Source: an uncultured Bacilli bacterium (GTDB lineage Bacteria; Bacillota_I; Bacilli_A; RF39; UBA660). From it: a stretch of DNA of 43,544 nucleotides. Under the pieces are notes generated by a model. The model was not told the origin of the DNA. It saw nothing but the letters and a program-made list of their open reading frames with translations, and ran no database searches. The stretch is taken from positions 1 to 43,544 of the forward strand of contig CANRPY010000011.1 of NCBI GenBank assembly GCA_947632595.1. Reading direction: 5' to 3'. Positions 14,251-22,623 of the stretch are shown piece by piece (within the stretch, counting starts at the first letter, position 1; each line of letters begins with the position of its first letter). The translations under genes were made by a program, and so were the position numbers.

Positions 14251-15561
14251 TTAAGAATTAAGTTCTTTTAATAAGTCAACAATTTTACGTACTTCTAAGT
14301 CATATTTTACGAATTCTCTACCACCAAATTGTTGTAAGAAATCTTCTTTTGACATTTGATATTTTTGAGATAATTCTTCTACTTCTTTATCGACTTCTTC
14401 TTCGCTTACTTCTACTTTTTCTAGATTTTTAACTTCTTCAAGCATCAAACGATATAAAACATTTTTAAATGCTTCTTTTTCCATTTGATCTCTTAAGTCT
14501 TTTTCACTAGATCCTGTAAATTGATAATAAACTTCTAAAGAGATTCCTTGCATTCTCATTTGTTCTTCAAAGCGTCCCATTAAACGATCAATTTCTTCTT
14601 GAACCATTTCTTCTGGAATATCGACTTCTACGTTTTTACCAACAGCTTCTAATAAATCATCTACATATTTATTTTCTACTTCTAATTCTTTTTGTGCAGA
14701 TAAAGAAGATTTAACATGTTCTTTTAAGCTCTCTTCGCTCTTTACTCCTTCAATTCCTAAATCATCAAAGAAGTCTTCATTCATTTCAGGAATCTTCTTT
14801 TCTTTAATTTCATGAACTTTTACTTTAAAGATAACATCTGCTCCTGCTAAATCTTTTGCTCCATAGTCTTTTGGGAAAGTTAAAGCAATATCTTTTTCTT
14901 CTCCAACTTTCATACCAATTACTTGCTCTTCAAATCCAGGAATAAAAGTATGAGAACCAATCTCTAAAGAATAATTTTCTCCTTTTCCTCCATCAAAAGC
15001 AACGCCATCTCTAAATCCTTCAAAGTCGATAACAGCAACGTCACCATCTTCTACTTTTCCATCTTTACTAACAAGTTCTGTATAACGTTCTAATAAATGA
15101 TGAATTTCATGATCAATTTCTTCATCACTAACAGTAACAGGATCTGGTTTTACTCCTAATCCTTTATATTTTTTAACAGTAACTTGAGGTTTTGTCGTAA
15201 TTTTAAAGACAAAGACAACTCCATCACTAGAAACATCTTTTAAATCAACAGAAGGTTGAACAACTGGTTCTAATTGAGATTGTTCGATTGCCTTCTCATA
15301 AGCAGATGATACTAAAGCATCACAAGCATCCATATATAAAGATTCTTTTCCAAATCTTTTTTCATAGATATTTCTTGGTACTTTTCCTTTACGAAATCCA
15401 TCTACTTTAACCGTTTTTTGTCTCTTTAAAAAAACTTCGTTAAGAGCATCTTCCCATTCTTTTCCTTCAATTTTTACTTCTACTTCATGTTTATTTTGAT
15501 GTTTTTCTTCTTTTGTTTCTTCTACTTCTTGTTTTTCTTCTTTTTTTACATTTTTAGCCAT
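14251..15561 (-). CDS. tig: Trigger factor
   Basis: A 436-aa ribosome-bound chaperone and peptidyl-prolyl isomerase. The ribosome-binding loop GFRKGKVPRNIYEKRFG is intact, followed by the FKBP-type domain (DGDVAVIDFEGF ... ENYSLEIGSHTFIPGFEEQV) and the helical C-terminal arms. An extra ~25-residue Lys/Glu-rich N-terminal stretch precedes the first normal strand (EVEVKIEGKEWEDALNEVF). The ATG at 15561 has GGAGGA seven nt upstream; an earlier in-frame TTG overlaps that SD. Own promoter and terminator make it monocistronic. Confidence 0.96.
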   Translation of the reverse strand: MAKNVKKEEKQEVEETKEEKHQNKHEVEVKIEGKEWEDALNEVFLKRQKTVKVDGFRKGKVPRNIYEKRFGKESLYMDACDALVSSAYEKAIEQSQLEPVVQPSVDLKDVSSDGVVFVFKITTKPQVTVKKYKGLGVKPDPVTVSDEEIDHEIHHLLERYTELVSKDGKVEDGDVAVIDFEGFRDGVAFDGGKGENYSLEIGSHTFIPGFEEQVIGMKVGEEKDIALTFPKDYGAKDLAGADVIFKVKVHEIKEKKIPEMNEDFFDDLGIEGVKSEESLKEHVKSSLSAQKELEVENKYVDDLLEAVGKNVEVDIPEEMVQEEIDRLMGRFEEQMRMQGISLEVYYQFTGSSEKDLRDQMEKEAFKNVLYRLMLEEVKNLEKVEVSEEEVDKEVEELSQKYQMSKEDFLQQFGGREFVKYDLEVRKIVDLLKELNS

Positions 15562-15584
15562 AGTATTTTCCTCCAACGTCTTAT

Positions 15585-15613
15585 ATTATACAGTATATTT
15601 TTTTTGAAAACAA
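15585..15613 (-). promoter_or_regulatory. sigma-A promoter of tig
   Basis: Minus-strand TTGTTT (15608-15613), 17-nt spacer, TATAAT (15585-15590) with a TG just before it. Confidence 0.7.
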
Positions 15614-15616
15614 CAT

Positions 15617-16105
15617 TTATTGATGAGTTTTACGAGGTGGGAGATTCCCATCTCTTTTTTTCTTTTGGAAAAGAACGCCTCTATCAAGAGGTGGTAAATC
15701 TTTTCTTCTCTCATAAGAATCAAAAAAATGATGAATCAGTTCAGAATATTTCTCTCCCTTAGAAAACAGATTCACAACATCTTCTCCTGTAATTTCATTG
15801 ATATAAGCTGGATTATCTAAAAAAGAATCCACATCTTTTAAAGAAGCAAGTTCATATACTCTTCCTTCATTCAAAACAAGAATCATATACCTAGGATATT
15901 GTCTTTCTTCAAATTCTTGATTAAGTGCTACCTCAAGAGAAATACGTTCTTTCATTTTACTAGGATTTGCTTGGGAAACAAGGTACGAAATAGAACGTTC
16001 TTTTTCAAATAATTCAGAATCGACAACTTGTAAATGTTCTCTTAGAGAAACTCCATCAAATCCAATATCTTGACTCATAACAGGAACATAAAAATAATGG
16101 TTCAT
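15617..16105 (-). CDS. Small soluble protein, unknown function
   Basis: A 162-aa protein starting MNHYFYVPVMSQDIGFDGVS. It is mixed alpha/beta by appearance, with YPRYMILVLNEGRVYELASL in the middle and a basic tail (LFQKKKRDGNLPPRKTHQ). The start at 16105 is set by AAGGGGG about 7 nt upstream; the in-frame extension to 16225 runs over the galE terminator and is rejected. No motif or family is recognised. It lies alone between the galE terminator and the tig promoter. Confidence 0.7.
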   Translation of the reverse strand: MNHYFYVPVMSQDIGFDGVSLREHLQVVDSELFEKERSISYLVSQANPSKMKERISLEVALNQEFEERQYPRYMILVLNEGRVYELASLKDVDSFLDNPAYINEITGEDVVNLFSKGEKYSELIHHFFDSYERRKDLPPLDRGVLFQKKKRDGNLPPRKTHQ

Positions 16106-16192
16106 ATTTTTTCCCCCTTTCAATTTTAAATGAACTGTCCCTATTCTATCATAAAAAGAGGGATTTCTAAACAAAAACAACAAAACTTTACA

Positions 16193-16216
16193 CAAAAAAA
16201 CTTCCCATAGGAAGTT
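16193..16216 (-). terminator. Intrinsic terminator of galE
   Basis: Minus-strand stem AACTTCC/GGAAGTT with loop TATG and seven T. The galE stop codon TAA (16215-16217) is partly in the 5' arm. Confidence 0.85.
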
Positions 16217-17222
16217 ATTTTTCATTTTGTTTTAAAATAAATCGGTAAGAATCTCTCATCATATCTTCTAGTCCTAATTCTGCTTTCCAACCAAGTTCTT
16301 GAAGAGCTAGGGAAGGATCTGCATAACAACTAGCAATATCTCCCGGTCTTCTATCAACAATCTTATAAGGTACTTTTACGCCATTAACTTTCTCAAAGTT
16401 ATGAACCAAATCCAAGACACTATATCCGCATCCTGTTCCAAGATTATAGACGAAAACACCATCTTCCCCTAAAGCTTTCTTAAGAGCACATAAATGTCCT
16501 TTTGCCAAATCCACAACGTGAATATAATCACGAACTCCCGTTCCATCTGGTGTATCATAATCATCTCCAAAGACACTTAAAATCTCAAGTTCTCCAGATG
16601 CAACACGAACAATATAAGGCATCAAGTTATTAGGAATACCATTTGGTTTTTCTCCAAGATATCCAGATGGATGAGCACCAATTGGATTAAAATAGCGTAA
16701 GATAACAGGCGTAAATTTAGGATTAGAAACATGAATGTCTTTTAAAATCTGTTCAATCATAAACTTAGAAGTACCATAAGGATTAGTAGTACCCCCTACC
16801 TTACACTTTTCAGTAAGTGGTAATACCTCTGGATCTCCATAAACAGTAGCAGAAGAAGAAAAGATAAACTTATAACAACCATACTCTAACATTTTTTGAC
16901 ACAAATGAAGAGTAGAAAGTAAATTATTCTCATAATACAGGATTGGCTTTTGAACAGACTCTCCTACTGCTTTATAACCAGCAAAATGTAAAACAGCCTG
17001 AATCGAATGCTTTTGAAAAATCATATCCAAAGCATCTAAATCACATACATTTTTTTGATAAAAAACAAAATCCTTTCCTGTAATTTCCTTAATCTTATCA
17101 ACAACATCAATACTAGAATTCGATAAATCATCAATAACAACAACTTGATATCCATCTTCTAGTAATTCTACAACAGTATGGCTTCCAATAAAACCTAATC
17201 CACCAGTAACAAGTACTTCCAT
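16215..17222 (-). CDS. galE: UDP-glucose 4-epimerase
   Basis: A 335-aa short-chain dehydrogenase/reductase of the GalE type that interconverts UDP-glucose and UDP-galactose with bound NAD. The nucleotide motif VTGGLGFIGSH is at residues 5-15, SSSATVYGD carries the catalytic Ser/Thr region, and YGTSK provides the catalytic Tyr and Lys (near residue 148). Family substrate motifs such as LRYFNPIGAHPSG and GTGVRDYIHV are present. The start codon directly follows the stop of the NUDIX gene, with GGAGG inside it, so the two are co-transcribed. Confidence 0.96.
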   Translation of the reverse strand: MEVLVTGGLGFIGSHTVVELLEDGYQVVVIDDLSNSSIDVVDKIKEITGKDFVFYQKNVCDLDALDMIFQKHSIQAVLHFAGYKAVGESVQKPILYYENNLLSTLHLCQKMLEYGCYKFIFSSSATVYGDPEVLPLTEKCKVGGTTNPYGTSKFMIEQILKDIHVSNPKFTPVILRYFNPIGAHPSGYLGEKPNGIPNNLMPYIVRVASGELEILSVFGDDYDTPDGTGVRDYIHVVDLAKGHLCALKKALGEDGVFVYNLGTGCGYSVLDLVHNFEKVNGVKVPYKIVDRRPGDIASCYADPSLALQELGWKAELGLEDMMRDSYRFILKQNEK

Positions 17223-17741
17223 CTAAAAACCTCCAAACATTTCATGATAAACATGAACAACTTGTATCATTTCTCTTCCAATATTTTCATCTATCATACC
17301 ATCATCCATACTTTTATTCAAGAAGTTCTCAAGATCCGCAAACACTACATAAAACAAATTAAAGTCTGTCGCAAGTTCCAATTCATCATAATGCGTCTCT
17401 TGAAAATTAGGCATCTTATCTGTAAAGAAACGATAGTAATAAATACAATTTAGAACTCTTTTTCCAGTACCAAAATAATTATTATCATAAGTCTTAATAC
17501 AAAGAAAAGGAGTTTCTTGAATTTCAACGTCAATTCCCGTCTCTTCTTTTACTTCACGTAAGATACACTCATCCATTCCCTCTCCTTCATCTAAATGTCC
17601 TCCTGGGAACTGATAAGTATTATTGTTATGCGCAAGTAAGATTTTTCCCTTAGAATTAATAAGCAATCCTTTAACACGAATAACCTTACTTTCCATATCT
17701 TCATCCGTCAAATGATGATCATTAAAAACGATTTCTTTCAT
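17223..17741 (-). CDS. NUDIX hydrolase
   Basis: A 172-aa NUDIX protein. The Nudix box is intact: GGHLDEGEGMDECILREVKE followed by ETGI (residues ~47-70), which binds the metal and hydrolyses a nucleoside-diphosphate-linked substrate. The substrate cannot be told; a C-terminal stretch after the box (FFTDKMPNFQETHYDELELA) is not diagnostic. It lies 11 nt after the HEXXH protein gene and abuts galE, placing it in the same operon. Confidence 0.9.
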   Translation of the reverse strand: MKEIVFNDHHLTDEDMESKVIRVKGLLINSKGKILLAHNNNTYQFPGGHLDEGEGMDECILREVKEETGIDVEIQETPFLCIKTYDNNYFGTGKRVLNCIYYYRFFTDKMPNFQETHYDELELATDFNLFYVVFADLENFLNKSMDDGMIDENIGREMIQVVHVYHEMFGGF

Positions 17742-17752
17742 ACTTTTACCTC

Positions 17753-19045
17753 TTATAAATGTCTCTCCCAGTATTCTGTAACACCAGGACTTACTGTATT
17801 TAGTGCAGAATCAATGGCATTGGCCATATTTTGAGCTTTGGTCCAAACATGTTGTCCATGATTTAAACAGGCAGGTTTCGAACCACTCATCATATATTCA
17901 AAAGTAGATGCTCGATCCTCATCTGCAGAAGATTGAGCATAGTCATTTACAAAATAAGCACTTGCAGATCCTGTACGACTATAAGATTGATCTCTTAGTA
18001 AAGATCCATAAGAAAATCCCGGAGGATTATAACTATCCCACGAATGAAAATAAATGCCTTTTTTAAACATATACCGTTCAATATAGTGATACGATTCATG
18101 ATAAAAAGTCTCCTCAAAAGGATAAACAATCGCAACCGAAATCGTTGCACTAGAATAATTAGAATCCGTTACTCCTGTTACTCCATATTCTGAAAAACTA
18201 TTAACCAAATAAAGAGTTAAAGGAATTCCTCCATTTTTAATTTCTCGGAAAAATCCATTAGGATACAAGGATAAAGCAGCATTTAACTTATTTAAAGTAG
18301 TTTGAATAGATCCATCATCCGTAATAGGATTGGTACGAAGTCCACCAACAGAATACCCATTGGTCTCACTACCATAACGTATCGTGATTCCATAATTATT
18401 TTGAATAGTATTTCGTAAATTGTTATTCGTCTCAGATAAGGATGGTCCTGCTGGTGTAGTAGGAGTTGTTGATCCACTACCTCCACCACTGGAACTACCA
18501 CCAGATCCTCCACTACTGCTAGATCCTCCACCGCTACTTCCACTACTACCACTGCTTCCTCCAGAAGAACCGGTGTTGCCACTACTAGAACCCCCACTAC
18601 TAGCGTGAGCTCCACTTCCAACGCCACTACCAGATCCTCCACTACTGCTACCACTTCCACTATTTCCACTACTAGCTTCACTAGGAGGCCTTACCCCACT
18701 AGAACCCGCAGAAGGCTTAGAAGAAAATCCACCACTGGACCATCCTCCAGAAGAACTAGAGGGTTTATTAGAAGAAATTGGTCCTAAAAAAGAATCAGGA
18801 TCTTCATCTCCTGGTTCTGGATCAACATCATCATTCAACCCATCATCCCAATTACGAATATCAATACTAACATAGTTTTCATCTTTTTTCGTACTTTGAG
18901 TAACACCCTTAACAGGATCAATGAGTCTAACTTCACTTTCTACATCAAGATAAAAACCATATGCCAAAAGAGCAATTGCAGTCGCAATAAGAATTCTTGC
19001 ATAAAATGTGAGATCAATACTTTTATGAGTCTTATCTTTAGGCAT
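17753..19045 (-). CDS. Membrane-anchored Ser/Gly-linker HEXXH metallopeptidase-like protein
   Basis: A 430-aa protein with an N-terminal membrane anchor (~residues 12-32), a short acidic stretch with DGLNDDVDPEPGDEDPD, a long Ser/Gly low-complexity linker (~92-195), and a folded C-terminal domain (~200-430). That domain carries FYHESYHYIE, a HEXXH zinc motif with catalytic Glu, and further on ADEDRASTFEYM, where an acidic residue may be the third zinc ligand as in gluzincins. The likely picture is a cell-surface or forespore-membrane protease held out on a flexible stalk. Substrate and family are unknown. It is between a tail-anchored unknown and the NUDIX gene. Confidence 0.75.
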   Translation of the reverse strand: MPKDKTHKSIDLTFYARILIATAIALLAYGFYLDVESEVRLIDPVKGVTQSTKKDENYVSIDIRNWDDGLNDDVDPEPGDEDPDSFLGPISSNKPSSSSGGWSSGGFSSKPSAGSSGVRPPSEASSGNSGSGSSSGGSGSGVGSGAHASSGGSSSGNTGSSGGSSGSSGSSGGGSSSSGGSGGSSSGGGSGSTTPTTPAGPSLSETNNNLRNTIQNNYGITIRYGSETNGYSVGGLRTNPITDDGSIQTTLNKLNAALSLYPNGFFREIKNGGIPLTLYLVNSFSEYGVTGVTDSNYSSATISVAIVYPFEETFYHESYHYIERYMFKKGIYFHSWDSYNPPGFSYGSLLRDQSYSRTGSASAYFVNDYAQSSADEDRASTFEYMMSGSKPACLNHGQHVWTKAQNMANAIDSALNTVSPGVTEYWERHL

Positions 19046-19068
19046 AGGGTCATCTCCTCTCTAAGGAA

Positions 19069-19590
19069 TTATTCTACAATCATATAAACCGTAACAAAAG
19101 AAATTGCAAGTACCACAATTAAAAATAAGAACCCAGCCAATGTAGAATTACCCTTATTATTGGTTACACTTAAATCCACCTTTTTTTCTTCTTTTCCTAA
19201 TAGTTGTTTTGCTTGCGTCTCTGTTAATCCATCCATCGTAACCAAATCATTATATTTGGTAATCATTCGGTATGCAACATAATAATCATCATCTAAATTA
19301 ACATAATCTTCAGAAACAACTTCACATACTTCTCGTAATCTTTGAACAAATTCATTTAAGAAATCAAAGAAGAATTCACTATTGTTATCCATAATAATTT
19401 CTTCGTATTCTTCTCCTTCTCCATCATTTCTTAAAATAGATAACTTCATAATACAATCTTGTTTTACTAATTTTAAAGAAAATAAAATATATTTATCAGG
19501 ACTAGATAATCGAAAAATATTGATAACTCGATCAATAAATTCATGATAATTCTCTCCTGTAATTTTATCTTGAAATATCACTGTTTTCAT
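19069..19590 (-). CDS. Tail-anchored membrane protein, unknown
   Basis: A 173-aa protein: a cytoplasmic alpha/beta-looking region (MKTVIFQDKITGENYHEFID ... YILFSLKLVKQDCIMKLSIL), a linker, and one C-terminal membrane helix (~residues 149-171, STLAGFLFLIVVLAISFVTV). Residues ~115-130 (YNDLVTMDGLTETQAKQLLG) look like a short helical motif. No family recognised. It is 13 nt after the acidic repeat protein and 23 nt before the HEXXH protein, so it belongs to the same operon. Confidence 0.75.
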   Translation of the reverse strand: MKTVIFQDKITGENYHEFIDRVINIFRLSSPDKYILFSLKLVKQDCIMKLSILRNDGEGEEYEEIIMDNNSEFFFDFLNEFVQRLREVCEVVSEDYVNLDDDYYVAYRMITKYNDLVTMDGLTETQAKQLLGKEEKKVDLSVTNNKGNSTLAGFLFLIVVLAISFVTVYMIVE

Positions 19591-19603
19591 GTCTATTTAT
19601 TCC

Positions 19604-21082
19604 CTACTTTCCCTGAACTTTTTTATTTAATTCGCTAATTTTATTATACATCTCTTGTGCTTCTTCTACTTTACCAGCACTATACAATGCATTTGCCTGA
19701 TTCATCATACTCTCAATATCTTCTGGACTAACACTCTCTTCTGCAGGAGCAAGTAATCCATGATCAACCAATTGCTGTTCTAATCCGGCATCTCCTGTAT
19801 TGCCAAAAATTCCTTTAGCACTTAGAAAAGCTTCTTGCGTTGGTAGAGAAGCATCTAATTTTTCTGCTTGCTTCTTACTAATCATAATGACTTTTGCATC
19901 ATCCGTCCCACGTTTGTGAAGAACCAAACTTCCTCCATCATCTATCACAGGAGGAGCATCCACAACACTACTAGGTCCTGCTTCATCTAAAACAGAATCA
20001 CTAGAAATAATCTGTGGAATAATAACTGCATCGCTAACACCAGCGGTACTAGGCGGAATCAAAGGTCCAGACTCTACTATCGGTTCGGTAACAGGTGGAA
20101 TCAAAGGACCCGCTTCTGCAGTCTGTTCTGTAGCAGGTGCAATAACAGGGATAATAGAAGAACTCTCTGGAGCACTTTCTTCAATTGGCGTTAATAAAGG
20201 TCCACTAGAAGGAATAGTCTCTTCTTTGCTAGGAGTCTCTTCAGCAGGAGCAGAAGAAGGAACCTCTTCTTTAGCAACCACTTCTGGTGGAGCAGATTGA
20301 GGAGCTGTTGTTGCAGTATCTTCTGGTGTATCAATCACTTCCATCACAACATCTGGTTGCGTATCAGGAGTAGATGCTGGCTCTTTAACCGTAGAAACAG
20401 AATCATCATAAGTCATAATAAGTTCTGGTTCTGTTGCAGGAGGACCCTCTTTAGTAGCATCTTCTGGAGTATCAATCACTTCCATAATAACATCCGGTTG
20501 GGTATCAGGAGTAGATGGAGGGGCAGCTGTTGTTGCAGCATCTTCTGGAGTATCAATCACTTCCATCACAACATCGGGTTGAGTATCAGGAGTAGATTGA
20601 GGTGCTGGAACCGTAGAAACAGCATCATCATAAGACATAATAAGTTCTGGTTCTGTTGCAGGAACATCTCCTATCACTTGCTCTGTAGCAGTCTCCACAA
20701 CAGGAGTATCTTCTGCAACAGGTTCAGGTTTAATCTTTTTAAGTTTTGGTTTTTCTTTATGAGCACCGTCATGAATTGTCGCAACAATAGAAGCAAGTTT
20801 TTGATCTTCTATTTGTTTTAAATCTCTAGAACAAGAATCAACCTGTTGAAGAGCTTTGGTTAATTGTTCACTTAGAGAAAGAACTTCTCGTAAAGAACTA
20901 TCTTCTTGAACAAATAAAGCCTGTAGTTCCTCTTGAATATCACTCTTATCAGGAGAAAACATTTCTTCCCGTAACTTAGCAATCTTGTTTTCTTCTTGAG
21001 TAACAATATCAAACAAAGTTGCCTTAATATTCGTTAAAGCAACTTCATATCGCTTATTTTCAAAAACATACTCTGAATACAC
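19604..21082 (-). CDS. Acidic Pro/Thr/Val-rich repeat protein with TPR-like end
   Basis: A 492-aa protein. Residues 1-110 are helical/coiled (KIAKLREEMFSPDKSDIQEE ...). Residues ~140-400 are low complexity: three copies of TPDTQPDVVMEVIDTPED, two of EPELIMSYDDAVSTV and several GPLIPP-type units. The C-terminal ~40 residues (SPEDIESMMNQANALYSAGK, then VEEAQEMYNKI) resemble one TPR motif. There is no signal peptide. It starts 17 nt after a DUF1292 gene, as the 588-aa repeat protein does at 851-2617. Function unknown. Confidence 0.75.
   Translation of the reverse strand: MYSEYVFENKRYEVALTNIKATLFDIVTQEENKIAKLREEMFSPDKSDIQEELQALFVQEDSSLREVLSLSEQLTKALQQVDSCSRDLKQIEDQKLASIVATIHDGAHKEKPKLKKIKPEPVAEDTPVVETATEQVIGDVPATEPELIMSYDDAVSTVPAPQSTPDTQPDVVMEVIDTPEDAATTAAPPSTPDTQPDVIMEVIDTPEDATKEGPPATEPELIMTYDDSVSTVKEPASTPDTQPDVVMEVIDTPEDTATTAPQSAPPEVVAKEEVPSSAPAEETPSKEETIPSSGPLLTPIEESAPESSSIIPVIAPATEQTAEAGPLIPPVTEPIVESGPLIPPSTAGVSDAVIIPQIISSDSVLDEAGPSSVVDAPPVIDDGGSLVLHKRGTDDAKVIMISKKQAEKLDASLPTQEAFLSAKGIFGNTGDAGLEQQLVDHGLLAPAEESVSPEDIESMMNQANALYSAGKVEEAQEMYNKISELNKKVQGK
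20319..20663. repeat. In-frame coding repeats in acidic protein gene
   Basis: Three ~57-nt copies (about 20319-20376, 20460-20516, 20541-20598) share blocks such as GTATCAATCACTTCCAT and GTATCAGGAGTAGAT. A second module, about 65 nt with AAGTTCTGGTTCTGTTGCAG, occurs at 20377-20441 and 20600-20663. All repeats keep frame. Near identity at DNA level suggests recent duplication. Confidence 0.85.
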
Positions 21083-21099
21083 GGTTGATCACCTACCTC

Positions 21100-21360
21100 T
21101 TAAGCATTTGCAATTTTCTTTAGTAACTGTTGAACATTAGACCATTCAATTTCGTCATGGATTTCTTCTATGTAAAGATCATTTCCATTACGAGCAAGTC
21201 GAGAAACATAAATAATTTCATCTCCCGCATCTCCACTCATTTCCCCTTTGGAATAGACAACATAATAAAACTGTTGGTCCTCACTAAGTAAGTAAGTGAT
21301 CAACTGTGCATCTGTTGTAGTACCATCACTATTTTGAATGACAATCTTTTTTCTTTCCAT
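21100..21360 (-). CDS. DUF1292 family protein (second copy)
   Basis: An 86-aa acidic protein with the DUF1292 layout: KIVIQNSDGTTTDAQLITYL, QFYYVVYSKGE, DEIIYVSRLARNG and a final EIEWSNVQQLLKKI helix. It is similar in pattern to the protein at 2638-2913 but clearly diverged. It heads the operon repeat protein / tail-anchored protein / HEXXH protein / NUDIX / galE, behind its own promoter. Family function is unknown. Confidence 0.82.
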   Translation of the reverse strand: MERKKIVIQNSDGTTTDAQLITYLLSEDQQFYYVVYSKGEMSGDAGDEIIYVSRLARNGNDLYIEEIHDEIEWSNVQQLLKKIANA

Positions 21361-21387
21361 AGTAAAAATCCCTCTATCCTAAAATAT

Positions 21388-21416
21388 ATTATAGTATTTT
21401 TTTACCAAGAAGTAAA
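21388..21416 (-). promoter_or_regulatory. Promoter of the DUF1292-to-galE operon
   Basis: Minus-strand TTTACT (21411-21416), 17-nt spacer, TATAAT (21388-21393), about 20 nt upstream of the SD. A strong terminator ends the preceding unit just upstream, so this is the likely single promoter for six genes down to 16215. Confidence 0.72.
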
Positions 21417-21424
21417 CATTTGAT

Positions 21425-21456
21425 AAGAAAAAAAAGAATAGGTTTCTATTCTTTTT
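21425..21456 (-). terminator. Intrinsic terminator of cysteine desulfurase gene
   Basis: 11-bp stem AAAAAGAATAG/CTATTCTTTTT (21446-21456 with 21431-21441), 4-nt loop, T-run. The stop TAG is the end of the 5' arm. Confidence 0.9.
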
Positions 21457-22579
21457 GACCTCTAAGGTTTAAATGCGTCAAGAGTTCTTGATAAGTTTTT
21501 AAAAAAGTATCCATTTCTTCTTTCGTAGTAAGATGAGATAAACTAATTCGAATACTATGGGTAGCAGCATCCATATCTTTTGTAATCGCATAGACTGCCA
21601 AAGACTTTTCTCCTTTAGAACAAGCCGTTTGTGTAGATACATAAATCTCTTTTTCTTCTAAAGCATGTTGCATAGTCTCTGGTTTAATAGGATAACAACT
21701 AATATTGACAATATGAGGAAGGCAAAAATCATTACTATGAATCCGAACTCCCATTTTCTGCAATTGTTCTACAAGATACTCTCTGTTCTCATGAACACGA
21801 ATAATCTTTTCTTCCAAATCTTCATAAGCAAGACGAAGAGCTCTTGCAAAAGAGACAATCAAAGGAGTAGCTGGAGTCCCACTACGAAAAGGAGTCGTCG
21901 ATCTTCCTCCATGAATCAAAGGATCAATCATAAGAGATTCTCTTTTATATAAAGCTCCAATCCCCTTCATTCCATAAAACTTTTGACAAGAAAGAGAAGC
22001 CATATCAAGACAAGAAAAATCAACATTTTGTTTTCCAATACTTTGTGTAACATCACTATGAAAAATTGTTTTAGGATTTTTCTTTTTAATGACAGAAGAA
22101 ATGGTTCCTATATCTTGAGAAACCCCAACTTCGCTATTAACAGAAGCAATCGATACCAAAAGAGTATCATCTCTTATCTTATTTTCTAAATCTTGAAGAT
22201 CAACAAGACCATTTTCAAGCAAAGAAACATATTCTACCGTATATCCCTTTTTTTCTAAATAATGAAAAACCTCTAAAACAGAAGAATGTTCTAACTCAGT
22301 TGTAAGAAGATGTTTTCCACGATTTTCATAGTAACTACAAACACCCTTAATCGCAAGATTATTTGCTTCACTAGCACCACTCGTATAAATAATTTCTTCT
22401 TTCTTAATTTTAAAAAGATTCGCAATCTGTTCACTAGAAGCATCAATTAATTTTTTAGCTTCTACTCCAAGTTTATGATAAGAATTAGGATTCCCAATAA
22501 AAGATTCACAAACACGAGAATAAACATCAATCACCTCTGGATGAACAGGAGTCGTTGCACTATAATCTAAATAAACCAT
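21446..22579 (-). CDS. Cysteine desulfurase (NifS/IscS family)
   Basis: A 377-aa PLP enzyme that takes sulfur from cysteine for Fe-S clusters or tRNA thiolation. Family features: YLDYSATTPVHPEV at the start, TSGASEANNLAIKG, ELEHSSVLEV, the PLP lysine in SCQKFYGMKGIGALY and the active cysteine in STQTACSKGEKS. Whether it serves Fe-S assembly (with the Nfu protein at 585) or a ThiI/MnmA partner cannot be decided because no partner gene adjoins it. It is 26 nt downstream of the inositol-phosphatase gene, with a hairpin terminator between. Confidence 0.95.
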   Translation of the reverse strand: MVYLDYSATTPVHPEVIDVYSRVCESFIGNPNSYHKLGVEAKKLIDASSEQIANLFKIKKEEIIYTSGASEANNLAIKGVCSYYENRGKHLLTTELEHSSVLEVFHYLEKKGYTVEYVSLLENGLVDLQDLENKIRDDTLLVSIASVNSEVGVSQDIGTISSVIKKKNPKTIFHSDVTQSIGKQNVDFSCLDMASLSCQKFYGMKGIGALYKRESLMIDPLIHGGRSTTPFRSGTPATPLIVSFARALRLAYEDLEEKIIRVHENREYLVEQLQKMGVRIHSNDFCLPHIVNISCYPIKPETMQHALEEKEIYVSTQTACSKGEKSLAVYAITKDMDAATHSIRISLSHLTTKEEMDTFLKTYQELLTHLNLRGQKE

Positions 22580-22595
22580 ATAATCCCTCCATAGG

Positions 22596-22623
22596 AAAAA
22601 AGAAGTTAACTTTGCTTCTTTTT
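22596..22623 (-). terminator. Intrinsic terminator after inositol-phosphatase gene
   Basis: Stem AAAAAGAAG/CTTCTTTTT (9 bp) with a 9-nt loop holding the stop codon (22606-22608). The cysteine desulfurase SD follows within 30 nt, so some readthrough must feed that gene unless a promoter overlaps the hairpin. Confidence 0.7.

Noticed and set aside
18420-18787. Pro/Leu-rich and Thr/Ser-rich frames opposite the Ser/Gly linker
   Set aside because: They are by-products of the low-complexity codons on the minus strand; no SD or promoter.
20319-20663. CRISPR-like spaced repeats
   Set aside because: The repeats are in frame inside a long coding sequence, the intervals are coding and also repeated, and no cas gene is present.
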